Shown here piece after piece: positions 49,073 to 58,837 of a stretch of DNA of 64,000 nucleotides; positions within the stretch are counted from its first letter, which is position 1, and every line of letters begins with the position of its first letter. The notes below the pieces were generated by a model. It was not told where the DNA came from. It did not search any database and saw nothing but the letters and a program-made list of their open reading frames with translations. The stretch covers positions 186,001-250,000 of the forward strand of contig NZ_LNNB01000009.1 of NCBI RefSeq assembly GCF_001747895.1. The letters are read 5' to 3'. The stretch is from Staphylococcus equorum. GTDB lineage: Bacteria > Bacillota > Bacilli > Staphylococcales > Staphylococcaceae. A program made the translations under genes and the position numbers.

Positions 49073-50494
49073 ATGTCAGAAGAAAAATATGATTTAGTAA
49101 TATTAGGCGGAGGTACAGCGGGTTATGTCTCGGCAATTCGAGCATCTCAACTAGGAAAAAAAGTTGCACTTGTAGAAAAGTCTTTACTTGGAGGCACTTG
49201 TTTACATAAAGGATGTATCCCAACAAAAGCACTTTTAAAATCAGCTGAGGTTATGCATACAGTTAAAAATTCAAGTGAATATGGCGTTGATATAAATGAT
49301 TTTAAATTGAACTTTTCGCGCGTTCAAGAACGTAAACATGAAGTCGTTAATCAGATGTTTAACGGTGTGAAACATTTGATGGACCATAATAAAATCGATG
49401 TATTTAATGGTACTGGTCGCTTATTAGGGCCTTCCATTTTTTCACCGCAAAGTGGTACAGTTTCAGTAGAATTTGAAGATGGTGAGTCAGAATTAATTCC
49501 GAATAATAACGTGCTAATTTGTACTGGTTCTCAACCAATGGAACTACCATTTTTGCCATTTGATCATAATATCGTTCTTTCTAGTGATGACATTTTAAAT
49601 CTTGAGCAACTACCAAATTCTATCGCAATTGTTGGAGGCGGTGTAATTGGTTTAGAATTTGCATCATTACTAGTAGATTTTGGTGTCGAGGTATCAGTGA
49701 TTGAAGCTGGAGATCGTATTCTACCAACTGAAAGTAAATCAGTAGCAAAAGTATTAAAACAAGAATTATCTAAGCGTGGTGTAACGTTTTATGAAAACAC
49801 GCAACTAGGTGAAGAAAATATTGTAATTGATGAAAATAAGATAACAATAACAATAAATGAAAAGTCGGTTACATTTGACAAAGCACTCGTTTCGATAGGT
49901 CGTAAACCGAACACTGATGATATCGGCCTAAACAATACTAAAATCAAGTTGACTGATAAAAAGCACATCATCGTCAATGAATACCAACAAACTGAAGATA
50001 AGCATATTTACGCTGCGGGTGATTGTATCGGTAAATTGCAACTTGCACACGTAGGCTCAAAAGAAGGAATGATTGCGATTGATCATATGTTTGATGCATC
50101 GCCATTACCGATAGATTATCAAAAAATGCCAAGATGCGTTTATAGTCAACCCGAAGTAGCGAGTATTGGCAAAAATATAGAAGAAGCCAAAGCAGAAAAT
50201 ATTAAAGCACGCACAGTAAAAGTGCCGTTTAAAGCAATTGGTAAAGCTGTAATTGAAGACACACAAAATCAAAGTGGTTTTTGTGAAGTCGTAATCGATC
50301 AAGAAAATGATATTGTATTAGGGCTGAATATGATTGGACCTCATGTCACAGAACTGATTAATGAAGTGTCGTTATTCCAATTTATGAATGGCTCAACATT
50401 AGAACTTGGTTTAACAACCCATGCACATCCTTCTCTTTCTGAAGTGTTAATGGAATTAGGATTAAAAGTTGAGAATAGATCGATTCACGTTTAA
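49073..50494 (+). CDS. lpdA: Dihydrolipoamide dehydrogenase (E3) of the branched-chain complex
   Basis: FAD disulphide oxidoreductase re-oxidising lipoamide with NAD. FAD motif ILGGGTAGYVSAI, redox-active disulphide in GGTCLHKGCIPTKAL, NAD-binding AIVGGGVIGLEFASLL, YAAGDCIG and the C-terminal catalytic HAHPSLSEVLME. 473 residues from ATG 49073 with AGGAG at 49062-49066; the frame is open ten codons upstream, overlapping buk. A separate E3 for pyruvate dehydrogenase is expected elsewhere. Confidence 0.95.
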   Translation: MSEEKYDLVILGGGTAGYVSAIRASQLGKKVALVEKSLLGGTCLHKGCIPTKALLKSAEVMHTVKNSSEYGVDINDFKLNFSRVQERKHEVVNQMFNGVKHLMDHNKIDVFNGTGRLLGPSIFSPQSGTVSVEFEDGESELIPNNNVLICTGSQPMELPFLPFDHNIVLSSDDILNLEQLPNSIAIVGGGVIGLEFASLLVDFGVEVSVIEAGDRILPTESKSVAKVLKQELSKRGVTFYENTQLGEENIVIDENKITITINEKSVTFDKALVSIGRKPNTDDIGLNNTKIKLTDKKHIIVNEYQQTEDKHIYAAGDCIGKLQLAHVGSKEGMIAIDHMFDASPLPIDYQKMPRCVYSQPEVASIGKNIEEAKAENIKARTVKVPFKAIGKAVIEDTQNQSGFCEVVIDQENDIVLGLNMIGPHVTELINEVSLFQFMNGSTLELGLTTHAHPSLSEVLMELGLKVENRSIHV

Positions 50495-50509
50495 TAAGGA
50501 GGCAATAAA

Positions 50510-51508
50510 ATGTTTGATTATAAATCTGTAGGCTTAGAAAAAGAAGACCTACAAGCAATGTACAAATGGATGGACTTAGGTCGTAAAATAGATGAACGTA
50601 TGTGGCTATTAAACCGTGCAGGCAAAATCCCCTTTGTCATTAGCTGCCAAGGACAAGAAGCAACACAAATAGGTATGGCTTATGCTATGCAAAAAGGTGA
50701 TATTTCTTCACCTTATTATAGAGATTTAGCGCTTGTAACTTATTTAGGTATGACACCTCTGAATTCTATGTTAGCCGCTTTTGGTAAACGTGATGATATC
50801 AACTCAGGTGGAAAACAAATGCCTTCTCATTTTGGTCAAAGTGACATAGGGATGCTTTCTCAAGGTTCTCCGGTAGGAACTCAAATTTTACACGCTGTTG
50901 GTGCTGCTTTAGCTTTGAAAATGGATAACAAAGCAAACATAGCAATGACAACTGTCGGTGAAGGTAGTTCCAACCAGGGTGATTTTCACGAAGGATTAAA
51001 CTTTGCAGGAGTACATAAATTACCGTTTATTTGTGTAATTGAAAACAATAAATATGCAATTTCAGTTCCTGATTCACTTCAATATGGTGCTGAAAAACTT
51101 TCTGACCGTGCTATTGGCTATGGAATACATGGCGAGCATGTGGATGGAAATGATCCAATAGCTATGTATAAAGTAATGAAAGAAGCTAGAGAACGTGCTT
51201 TAAATGGCGGTGGATCAACACTAATAGAAGCTATGTGTACGAGAATGACTGCTCATTCATCTGATGATGATGATAAATACCGTTCAAAAGAAGAACGCGA
51301 TGAACTTAAATCTTTAGATTGTAACCTTAAATTCAAAGCATTTTTACTTGAAGAAGGTTTTATTGATGAAGGCTGGTTAGATGATTTAGAAAAAGAACAT
51401 AAAGAAATAGTCAACCAAGCAACTAAGGAAGCTGAGCAAGCACCTTATCCATCAGCAGAAGAAACTTATACACACGTTTACGAAGAAGGAGGCTCAAACA
51501 ATGGCTAA
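50510..51508 (+). CDS. bfmBAA: Branched-chain 2-oxo acid dehydrogenase E1 alpha
   Basis: TPP-dependent decarboxylase subunit acting on the oxo acids of Leu, Ile and Val. The TPP/Mg motif is GEGSSNQGDFHEGLNFAGVHKLPFICVIENN, with a phosphorylation-loop-like RMTAHSSDDDDKYRS, and the N-terminal helix EDLQAMYKWMDLGRKIDERM. 332 residues. Overlaps E1 beta by eight bases. Confidence 0.94.
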   Translation: MFDYKSVGLEKEDLQAMYKWMDLGRKIDERMWLLNRAGKIPFVISCQGQEATQIGMAYAMQKGDISSPYYRDLALVTYLGMTPLNSMLAAFGKRDDINSGGKQMPSHFGQSDIGMLSQGSPVGTQILHAVGAALALKMDNKANIAMTTVGEGSSNQGDFHEGLNFAGVHKLPFICVIENNKYAISVPDSLQYGAEKLSDRAIGYGIHGEHVDGNDPIAMYKVMKEARERALNGGGSTLIEAMCTRMTAHSSDDDDKYRSKEERDELKSLDCNLKFKAFLLEEGFIDEGWLDDLEKEHKEIVNQATKEAEQAPYPSAEETYTHVYEEGGSNNG

Positions 51509-52484
51509 ATTATCCTATTTAGAAGCTATCCACCAAGGACTAGACCAATCAATGGAAAAAGATAATGACGTTTTCGTATTAGGAGAAGATGTCGGTATAA
51601 AAGGTGGCGTATTTGGAGTCACTTTAGGATTACAAGAAAAATATGGTGAGGCACGTGTATTAGACACGCCATTAGCAGAATCTAATATAGTTGGTACAAG
51701 TATAGGCGCTGCAATGTTAGGTAAACGTCCTGTTGCTGAAATTCAGTTCGCTGATTATATTTTACCTGCTACAAACCAAATCATTAGTGAAGCTGCTAAG
51801 ATGAGGTACCGTTCCAATAATGATTGGCAATGTCCCATTACAATTCGTGCGCCGTTTGGTGGCGGAATTCATGGTGCGCTTTATCATTCACAAAGTGTTG
51901 AAGCGATATTTGCATCGACACCTGGATTGACTATTGTTATACCGTCTACACCTTATGATGCAAAAGGTTTATTATTGTCATCAATTGAGACGAATGATCC
52001 AGTGCTCTTCTTTGAACATAAAAAAGCATATCGATTATTAAAAGAAGAAGTACCAGAAGACTATTATACTGTGCCTATCGGTAAAGCTGATGTAAAACGT
52101 GAAGGTGATGATATAACTGTTTTCACTTATGGTTTATGTGTGAATTACTGTATCCAAGCAGCAGATATGTTATCTGAAGATGGTATTAATGTAGAAGTTG
52201 TTGATTTACGTACAGTTTATCCTTTAGATAAAGAAACAATTATTGAACGTGCTAAATTGACTGGTAAAGTATTATTAGTTACAGAAGATAACTTAGAAGG
52301 TAGTATTATTTCTGAAGTATCTGCGATTATATCTGAAAACTGTTTATTTGATTTAGATGCACCTATAATGAGACTTGCGGGACCTGATGTTCCATCAATG
52401 CCATTTGCACCAACTCTCGAAGACGAGTTTATGATCAATCCAGATAAGATAAAAATTAAAATGCGAGAACTCGCAGAATTTTAA
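51501..52484 (+). CDS. bfmBAB: Branched-chain 2-oxo acid dehydrogenase E1 beta
   Basis: Pairs with E1 alpha; transketolase-like. LGEDVGIKGGVFGVTLGLQEKYG, DTPLAESNIVGTSIGAAMLGKRPVAEIQFADYI and FGGGIHGALYHSQSVEAIFASTPGL are family motifs, and the C-terminal domain includes VEVVDLRTVYPLD. 327 residues, SD AAGGAGG just before the end of E1 alpha. Confidence 0.95.
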   Translation: MAKLSYLEAIHQGLDQSMEKDNDVFVLGEDVGIKGGVFGVTLGLQEKYGEARVLDTPLAESNIVGTSIGAAMLGKRPVAEIQFADYILPATNQIISEAAKMRYRSNNDWQCPITIRAPFGGGIHGALYHSQSVEAIFASTPGLTIVIPSTPYDAKGLLLSSIETNDPVLFFEHKKAYRLLKEEVPEDYYTVPIGKADVKREGDDITVFTYGLCVNYCIQAADMLSEDGINVEVVDLRTVYPLDKETIIERAKLTGKVLLVTEDNLEGSIISEVSAIISENCLFDLDAPIMRLAGPDVPSMPFAPTLEDEFMINPDKIKIKMRELAEF

Positions 52485-52496
52485 GGAGGCACAATC

Positions 52497-53765
52497 ATGG
52501 AAATCAAAATGCCTAAACTCGGTGAAAGTGTGCATGAAGGTACAATAGAACAATGGCTTGTATCTGTAGGAGATACTGTTGAAGAATATGATCCATTATG
52601 CGAAGTTATCACTGATAAAGTGACAGCAGAAGTGCCATCTTCATTTTCAGGAACAATTAAAGAAATTATAGTAGAAGAAGGCACAACAGTAGCGGTAAAT
52701 GAAGTCATATGCCTTGTTGATATTGGTGATGAATCGCAAGAAACAAACAATTCAAATACACAACAAACAACAGAATCTAATGAACCTCAAGAGGTTGCTT
52801 CAAATGATATAGATGATAATGTTAATAGTGCTTCACATGAAGATAAACCCAAAAACAATGGTCGCTTTTCACCAGTGGTATTTAAACTTGCTTCAGAAAA
52901 TCAAATCGAGTTATCTGAAGTGATTGGTACTGGTTTTGAAGGTCGAGTTACGAAAAAAGATATTGAAAAAGTAATTAAAGAAGGTACGAACAAAACACCT
53001 TCAACAGTTGTAGCACCTAAAGATTCACCTAAAGTTACAAAACAAGCGTATTACAATGAACCTTCTCCAGGGTCAGCAATTCCAGTTAATGGTGTTCGTA
53101 AGCAAATCGCTCAAAACATGGTAAATAGTGTCAATGAAATACCTCATGCATGGATGATGGTAGAATCGGACGCTTCAAATCTAGTAAAAACACGTAACTA
53201 TCATAAGCAAAGCTTCAAAGAAAGTGAAGGATATAATTTAACTTTCTTTGCATTTTTCGTAAAAGCTGTTGCAGAAGGGCTAAAAGCGTATCCACTGTTA
53301 AATAGTAGCTGGTCAGATTCAGAAATTGTTATGCATAAGGATATTAATATTTCTATCGCTGTCGCAGATGAAGACAAATTATATGTCCCTGTAATTAAAA
53401 ATGCAGACGAAAAATCAATTAAAGGTATTGCCCGTGAAATTAATGAGCTTGCAAATAAAGCGCGTAACAAAAAATTACGTTCTGAGGATATGCAAGGTGG
53501 TACGTTTACTGTGAATAATACAGGAACATTTGGTTCTGTTTCATCTATGGGTATCATCAACCATCCTCAAGCAGCAATATTACAGATTGAATCTATTATT
53601 AAAAAACCTGTCGTTATTGATGATATGATTGCAATTCGCAATATGGTTAATTTATGTCTATCGATTGATCATCGTATATTAGATGGTCTTCAAGCAGGTA
53701 GATTTATGAATTTTGTAAAAACACGTATTGAACAATATTCAATTAAACATACAAGTATATATTAA
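52497..53765 (+). CDS. bfmBB: Branched-chain 2-oxo acid dehydrogenase E2 (acyltransferase)
   Basis: Core of the complex. Lipoyl domain (residues 1-76) with the lipoylated Lys41 in ITDKVTAEVPS; an Asn/Ser/Glu-rich linker (80-120); an E1/E3-binding domain (FSPVVFKLASENQIELSEVIGTGFEGRVTKKDIEKVI); and a catalytic acyltransferase domain ending in SIDHRILDGLQAGRFM with the His/Asp pair. 422 residues, single lipoyl domain. Its lipoate is supplied by LipM and downstream enzymes. Confidence 0.96.
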   Translation: MEIKMPKLGESVHEGTIEQWLVSVGDTVEEYDPLCEVITDKVTAEVPSSFSGTIKEIIVEEGTTVAVNEVICLVDIGDESQETNNSNTQQTTESNEPQEVASNDIDDNVNSASHEDKPKNNGRFSPVVFKLASENQIELSEVIGTGFEGRVTKKDIEKVIKEGTNKTPSTVVAPKDSPKVTKQAYYNEPSPGSAIPVNGVRKQIAQNMVNSVNEIPHAWMMVESDASNLVKTRNYHKQSFKESEGYNLTFFAFFVKAVAEGLKAYPLLNSSWSDSEIVMHKDINISIAVADEDKLYVPVIKNADEKSIKGIAREINELANKARNKKLRSEDMQGGTFTVNNTGTFGSVSSMGIINHPQAAILQIESIIKKPVVIDDMIAIRNMVNLCLSIDHRILDGLQAGRFMNFVKTRIEQYSIKHTSIY

Positions 53766-53801
53766 TATATTTAACTTTGTAGACTAATTAATTTTCAAGT
53801 T

Positions 53802-53845
53802 TAAAAAATGAGTGTGAGACAAAAGTTTCACACTCATTTTTCATT
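53802..53845 (+). terminator. Terminator after bfmBB
   Basis: AAAAATGAGTGTGA pairs with TCACACTCATTTTT, with T-rich tail. The GAGTGTGAGACA core recalls the GTGGGACAG-type stems widespread between staphylococcal genes. Confidence 0.9.
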
Positions 53846-54002
53846 TAATTTTTTGGTTTAACATGTGTTTTATCAACCGTCCGCGATATAATTTTTATGA
53901 ATTTAAGCAATATTATTATATATTATAATCACACATGTTGAAGTATTGCGCATATATTAGTAGAATAAAAGTAATAATTCAGAAATGAAAGGTGACGTTA
54001 TT

Positions 54003-54440
54003 ATGGATTTAAATTTTGATTTATATATGACTGATGTTGTTAATCAAGCAAGAAATGAAATAGAACAGGCTGGATATGAGCAATTAACATCTCCAGAAGA
54101 AGTCGATAAAGTATTACAACAAGATGGGACGACACTTGTGATGGTTAACTCAGTATGTGGTTGTGCTGGCGGTATTGCTAGACCAGCAGCAACGCATGCT
54201 TTACATTACGATAAAACACCTGACCGCCTTGTAACTGTATTTGCTGGTCAAGATAAAGAAGCAACACAACAAGCAAGAGATTATTTTGAAGGTTATGCAC
54301 CATCAAGTCCATCGTTTGCATTAATCAAAGATGGTAAAGTTGCCCAAATGGTAGAACGTCACCAAATTGAAGGTCATGACGTAATGGATGTCATTACTCA
54401 ATTACAAAACACATTCGACACTTATTGTGACGAAAAATAG
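54003..54440 (+). CDS. brxB: Bacilliredoxin BrxB (YqiW)
   Basis: De-bacillithiolation thiol-disulphide protein. 145 residues of the DUF1094 family with the unusual CxC active site in [16 protein letters not shown]. Start ATG 54003 is eight bases after AAAGGTGA; the frame runs six codons further upstream, through the SD. Staphylococci make bacillithiol, so the redox role fits. The CGC motif is intact. Confidence 0.92.
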   Translation: MDLNFDLYMTDVVNQARNEIEQAGYEQLTSPEEVDKVLQQDGTTLVMVNSVCGCAGGIARPAATHALHYDKTPDRLVTVFAGQDKEATQQARDYFEGYAPSSPSFALIKDGKVAQMVERHQIEGHDVMDVITQLQNTFDTYCDEK

Positions 54441-54452
54441 AGGGACTAACAC

Positions 54453-55445
54453 ATGACACGTTTGAATCCATACCGCATCGGATTTAGAACGATAAAGACT
54501 GCAATTGGAATGGCACTAGGTATTATTATTGCAAAATTAATTGGTTTAGATAATTTTGCATCTAGTGCCATTTTAGTGGTTCTTTGTATTAAACATACAA
54601 AAGTGCATTCACTACAAGCAATTGTATCTCGTTTTGTATCTTGTCTTATGATACTCGCACTTGGTTCTATTGTTTTTAATTTATTAGGACAAAACGCAAT
54701 TGTTTTAGGTATCATTGTGCTACTTTTTATTCCTTTAACTGTTGTATTTAAAGTTCAAGAAGGTGTTGTTACAAGTTGTGTTATCTTACTCCATGTTTTC
54801 AATGCTAAAACGATTAATATGGATTTATTTTTCAATGAAATTATCTTATTAATTGTTGGGCTCGGTATTGCATTCTTAATGAATGTTATTATGCCAAGCT
54901 TAGATAGTAATTTAAAACAGTATAAACAACAAATTGAAAATCAATTTACTGAAATTTTTCAAATGTTCAGTAAGGCTTGTACAAGTCCAAACCCAAGCTT
55001 AGATATATCCTTTGAGAAGTTAAAAGTTACGATTCGCAAAGCTAAATCAATCGCATTTAGAGATGTTAAGAATCACTATGTTAGAAATGAAAATTCTTAT
55101 TATCATTATTTTGATATGCGGGAAGAACAGTTAGAACTGTTACGAAGAATGGCTCTAATCCTTCAAAATATTGAAACAAAAGATTGCTTATTATCCAAAA
55201 TATCTAATTTATTTGCTGAAGTAGGAACAAACGTAAATAGTAATGATTATACTGCATTACGATTGCATTCGTTATATGAAATTCGAATAGAATTAAATGA
55301 ATTAGAGTTGCCTACGTCACATGAAGCTTTTCGAACACGTGCAAACTTATTACAACTTTTAAATGAACTTGAATCATATTTATTATTAAAATCACAATTT
55401 GGATCATTAAGATTACATAATGATTCTAAAATCGCAACATCCTAA
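54453..55445 (+). CDS. FUSC/YqjA-type aromatic acid exporter family protein
   Basis: 330 residues: N-terminal membrane half with about four helix pairs (to residue 150, including GMALGIIIAKLIGL, ILALGSIVFNLLG and ILLIVGLGIAFLMNVIMPS), then a cytoplasmic helical half rich in charged residues. The DUF939/YqjA family is usually annotated as aromatic acid exporter, based on distant relatives; substrate is unknown. It starts 12 bases after brxB, and its operon partner BrxB suggests a stress link. Confidence 0.8.
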   Translation: MTRLNPYRIGFRTIKTAIGMALGIIIAKLIGLDNFASSAILVVLCIKHTKVHSLQAIVSRFVSCLMILALGSIVFNLLGQNAIVLGIIVLLFIPLTVVFKVQEGVVTSCVILLHVFNAKTINMDLFFNEIILLIVGLGIAFLMNVIMPSLDSNLKQYKQQIENQFTEIFQMFSKACTSPNPSLDISFEKLKVTIRKAKSIAFRDVKNHYVRNENSYYHYFDMREEQLELLRRMALILQNIETKDCLLSKISNLFAEVGTNVNSNDYTALRLHSLYEIRIELNELELPTSHEAFRTRANLLQLLNELESYLLLKSQFGSLRLHNDSKIATS

Positions 55446-55497
55446 ATAATAAAGCCATACAAAATTCTTTTGATTTAAGAATTTGTATGGCTTTATT
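55446..55497. terminator. Bidirectional terminator
   Basis: AATAAAGCCATACAAATTCTT-like arms: 55447-55468 pairs with 55475-55496 (core AAAGCCATACAAA / TTTGTATGGCTTT). It serves the FUSC gene and the convergent small minus-strand gene. Confidence 0.88.
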
Positions 55498-55602
55498 CAT
55501 ATTTCTACTGTACTTATTAACTATACATATATTAGTGATTCATCGCTTTTAATAATAAAATAACTTTTAATTAAAAATTGATACTTTCAAAAACCATTAT
55601 AA

Positions 55603-55701
55603 TTAATTCACTAATGGAACGACACTTGTCAATACCAATGCAAGTATAATAGCTACTAACATGACTATAATAATGACTCTTAGAACTTTGTTGTTACCCA
55701 A
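55603..55701 (-). CDS. 32-residue single-pass membrane protein (Prli42-like)
   Basis: Minus-strand small frame: TTG at plus 55699-55701, eight bases after a perfect SD GGAGG (complement of 55710-55714), ending TAA at 55603-55605. The peptide MGNNKVLRVIIIVMLVAII plus ALVLTSVVPLVN has a short basic N-terminus and one hydrophobic helix. The form is that of Prli42/DUF4044-type miniproteins, which anchor the stressosome in Listeria. Staphylococci lack a full stressosome as I know it, so function is open. A strong SD and lone position between two gaps argue that it is real. Confidence 0.65.
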   Translation of the reverse strand: MGNNKVLRVIIIVMLVAIILALVLTSVVPLVN

Positions 55702-55920
55702 AGATGATTCCTCCAAATCTAGAATATGGAATTAAAACATAGATAAAATACACTGTATATATCAATATAATTCAATTACAACACATTCAATTTTAAACTA
55801 CTTTATAAGTTTATTATATCATACGCACCCTCTAGAATTGAAACATATTAGTTTTGCTTACGTACACATTTCGTTACACTTAAACGTATGGCATATAAAT
55901 AATGGAATGGGGATTTTTAA

Positions 55921-57057
55921 ATGATAAATAAACAACGACTCCTAGATACTTTTTTGGAATTAGTGCAAATTGATTCTGAAAGTGGAAATGAGAGTGAAAT
56001 CCAACGGTTACTTAAATCTAAGTTTGAAAAATTGGGATTAAAGGTAGTTGAAGACAATGCTGGTCAACATGAAAATTTAGGAGCAAATAATTTGATTTGC
56101 ACATTAGAGGCGACGACAAATGATGAAAATATAGATAATATCTATTTCACGAGTCATATGGATACAGTTGTACCTGGCGTTAATGTAAAGCCGATAGTTA
56201 AAGATGATGGTTACATCTATTCAGATGGAACTACAATTTTAGGTGCTGATGATAAAGCTGGATTAGCTACTATTTTAGAATTAATTTACATATTAAATGA
56301 ACAAGACGTAGCACATGGTAAGATTCAATTTGTACTTACTGTTTCGGAAGAATCTGGTTTAGAAGGTGCGAAAGCATTAGATACATCTTTACTCGATGCC
56401 AAATATGGCTACGCTATCGATGCAAGTGTAGACGTTGGGACAACTGTTATTAATGCCCCCACACAAATGAAAATTAATACTACAATTCATGGTAAAAAAG
56501 CTCACGCGAGTGTACCTAACAAAGGTGTAAGTGCGATTAATATTGCCGCTAAAGCTATAAGTGCGATGAAATTAGGTCAGATAGACGAATATACAACAGC
56601 AAATATAGGTCGTTTTGAAGGCGGGTCTGCAACTAACATTGTAGCTGACAAAGTAACACTTATGGCTGAAGCCCGATCACACTCAGATGAAAGTATAAAT
56701 GCTCAAGTAACTCATATGAAATCTGTTTTTGAAGAAACAGCAGAAAAATATGGTTGCTCAGCTACAGTTGAAATTATTAATAGTTATCCTGGCTTTAAAA
56801 TTGCACAAGATGCCACAGTTACTAACGTAGCTAAAGCCAGCGCAATTGCATTAGGGTTAACACCGAACACAGTTATGGCTGGCGGGGGTTCTGATGGTAA
56901 TATAATTAACCAATTAGGCATACCTACTGTCATCTTAGGCGCGGGTTACGAACACATCCATACAACTGAAGAACGTATGTCAATTGATGCTTTAAATCTT
57001 CTAGCAGAACAGCTTATAAAAATAGTTGAAATAATTACTCAAAAATCTGAAAACTGA
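55921..57057 (+). CDS. M20-family tripeptidase-like metallopeptidase (PepT/YqjE-like)
   Basis: Dizinc aminopeptidase-like enzyme. Zinc ligands and catalytic residues in TSHMDTVVPG, LGADDKAGLATILE and SEESGLEGAKALD, with a final GAGYEHIHTTEERMSI supplying the last His. 378 residues including the lid/dimerisation domain (about 180-290). Closer to the YqjE branch than to classical PepT; peptide specificity is not predictable. SD TGGGGAT before ATG 55921 is ordinary. Confidence 0.87.
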   Translation: MINKQRLLDTFLELVQIDSESGNESEIQRLLKSKFEKLGLKVVEDNAGQHENLGANNLICTLEATTNDENIDNIYFTSHMDTVVPGVNVKPIVKDDGYIYSDGTTILGADDKAGLATILELIYILNEQDVAHGKIQFVLTVSEESGLEGAKALDTSLLDAKYGYAIDASVDVGTTVINAPTQMKINTTIHGKKAHASVPNKGVSAINIAAKAISAMKLGQIDEYTTANIGRFEGGSATNIVADKVTLMAEARSHSDESINAQVTHMKSVFEETAEKYGCSATVEIINSYPGFKIAQDATVTNVAKASAIALGLTPNTVMAGGGSDGNIINQLGIPTVILGAGYEHIHTTEERMSIDALNLLAEQLIKIVEIITQKSEN

Positions 57058-57082
57058 TTAAGTGAATATGAGTGATGCTTTG

Positions 57083-57091
57083 TGATACAAT
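57083..57091 (+). promoter_or_regulatory. Candidate extended -10 promoter of gnd
   Basis: TGATACAAT fits TGnTACAAT, 34 bases before the gnd ATG; no good -35 was seen. Confidence 0.4.
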
Positions 57092-57125
57092 ATATGAGAA
57101 AACTTTAATAAGAGAGGTTAGTTAA

Positions 57126-58535
57126 ATGACACAACAAATTGGTGTAGTAGGTTTAGCCGTAATGGGTAAAAACCTTGCTTGGAATATTGAATCACGAGGA
57201 TATAGCGTTTCAGTTTTTAACCGTTCATCTTCTAAAACAGATGAAATGGTAACAGAATCTGAAGGTAAAAATATACATCCGACGTACTCTATAGAGGAGT
57301 TTGTGAATTCTCTAGAAAAACCCCGTAAGATTTTATTAATGGTGAAGGCAGGACCAGCAACAGATGCAACAATCGATAGCTTATTACCATTACTAGATAA
57401 TGATGATATTTTAATCGATGGTGGTAACACTAATTATCAAGATACAATCAGACGTAATAAAGCACTAGCTGAAAGTGGTGTTAACTTCATCGGAATGGGC
57501 GTTTCTGGTGGTGAAGTTGGCGCGCTTACTGGTCCTTCACTAATGCCTGGTGGACAACAAGAAGCATTTGATAAAGTTAAAGACATTGTAGAAGCAATCT
57601 CTGCTAAAGCTGAAGATGGCGCTGCATGTGTAGCTTATATTGGACCTAATGGTGCCGGTCACTACGTTAAAATGGTGCACAATGGTATTGAATATGCAGA
57701 TATGCAGTTAATTGCTGAAAGTTACGCAATGATGAAAGACTTACTTGGTATGTCTCATGAAGAAATTTCACAAACATTCAAAGACTGGAATGCTGGCGAA
57801 CTTTCAAGTTACTTGATTGAAATCACTGGTGACATCTTCACTAAATTAGATGATGATGGTAATGGTCCATTAGTTGAAAAAATCATGGATACAGCTGGCC
57901 AAAAAGGTACAGGTAAATGGACTTCTATTAACGCTTTAGAATTAGGTATTCCATTAACAATTATTACTGAATCAGTATTTGCACGCTTTATATCTTCAAT
58001 CAAAGAAGAACGTGTGAATGCTTCTAAACAATTAAATGGACCAAGTACTAAATTTGAAGGTAACAAAGAAGAATTCCTTGAAAAAATCCGTAAAGCGCTG
58101 TATATGAGTAAGATTTGTTCATACGCACAAGGCTTTGCTCAAATGAGAAAAGCTAGTGACGACAATGAATGGAATTTAAAACTTGGAGAGCTTGCTATGA
58201 TTTGGCGTGAAGGTTGTATTATCCGTGCGCAATTCTTACAAAAAATTAAAGAAGCATATGATAATGATACAGAATTACAAAATCTATTATTAGACCCATA
58301 CTTCAAAGATATCGTAACAAACTATCAAGATGCATTACGTGATGTTGTAGCTACTGGTGTACAAAATGGTGTTCCAACGCCAGGTTTCTCTGCAAGTATT
58401 AACTATTATGATAGTTATCGTTCAGAAAACTTACCAGCTAACTTAATTCAAGCGCAACGTGATTATTTTGGTGCACACACTTACGAACGTAAAGATCGTG
58501 AAGGCGTATTCCATACACAATGGATTGAAGACTAA
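57126..58535 (+). CDS. gnd: 6-phosphogluconate dehydrogenase, decarboxylating
   Basis: Oxidative pentose phosphate enzyme producing ribulose-5-phosphate and NADPH. Rossmann motif [13 protein letters not shown] (GxAxMGxN), [36 protein letters not shown] and the C-terminal [22 protein letters not shown]. 469 residues. It uses the phosphogluconate made by the lactonase step after Zwf, which is encoded 4 kb away on the opposite strand. Confidence 0.97.
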   Translation: MTQQIGVVGLAVMGKNLAWNIESRGYSVSVFNRSSSKTDEMVTESEGKNIHPTYSIEEFVNSLEKPRKILLMVKAGPATDATIDSLLPLLDNDDILIDGGNTNYQDTIRRNKALAESGVNFIGMGVSGGEVGALTGPSLMPGGQQEAFDKVKDIVEAISAKAEDGAACVAYIGPNGAGHYVKMVHNGIEYADMQLIAESYAMMKDLLGMSHEEISQTFKDWNAGELSSYLIEITGDIFTKLDDDGNGPLVEKIMDTAGQKGTGKWTSINALELGIPLTIITESVFARFISSIKEERVNASKQLNGPSTKFEGNKEEFLEKIRKALYMSKICSYAQGFAQMRKASDDNEWNLKLGELAMIWREGCIIRAQFLQKIKEAYDNDTELQNLLLDPYFKDIVTNYQDALRDVVATGVQNGVPTPGFSASINYYDSYRSENLPANLIQAQRDYFGAHTYERKDREGVFHTQWIED

Positions 58536-58583
58536 TAATCATCTTTATATAACATTATAAAAGACGTGAAACTACTTCACGTT

Positions 58584-58628
58584 TGAAACTACTAGCAAAG
58601 TCTACGGACTTTACTAGTAGTTTTTTTA
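58584..58628 (+). terminator. Terminator after gnd
   Basis: AAACTACTAGCAAAGTC pairs with GACTTTACTAGTAGTTT (one bulge) followed by T residues. A second small hairpin, ACGTGAA/TTCACGT, lies just before at 58564-58582. Confidence 0.9.
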
Positions 58629-58725
58629 TGTAAATTTTTAATAACAGCTTTAGTATTACATTAAATTTCCAAGTAATGGCATTTAAATAAGAAAAAGCTA
58701 ACCCATGATTACAAAAAATGCAAAC

Positions 58726-58747
58726 TTTGTGCAATCGTTTGCACAAA
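58726..58747 (+). promoter_or_regulatory. Candidate MalR operator
   Basis: Palindrome TTTGTGCAA-TCG-TTTGCACAAA with the central CG and flanking TGCAA/TTGCA expected of a LacI-family operator. It ends five bases before the -35 of the malR-malA promoter. It also resembles a CcpA cre site, so CcpA could bind. Confidence 0.72.
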
Positions 58748-58751
58748 TCCT

Positions 58752-58780
58752 TTGACTTTCCCTTTATACTTAATTATCAT
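58752..58780 (+). promoter_or_regulatory. Promoter of malR-malA
   Basis: TTGACT (58752-58757), 17 bases, TATCAT (58775-58780). The rest of the gnd-malR gap (58629-58725) shows nothing. Confidence 0.68.
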
Positions 58781-58837
58781 TATAATTATAGTTTTGAAAA
58801 CGCTTTAATTATATACATTAGCAAAGGATGACTCAAT

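Noticed and set aside
53201-53560. 119-codon minus-strand frame inside the E2 gene
   Set aside because: Antisense shadow of a well-conserved coding sequence, with no initiation signal or known family.
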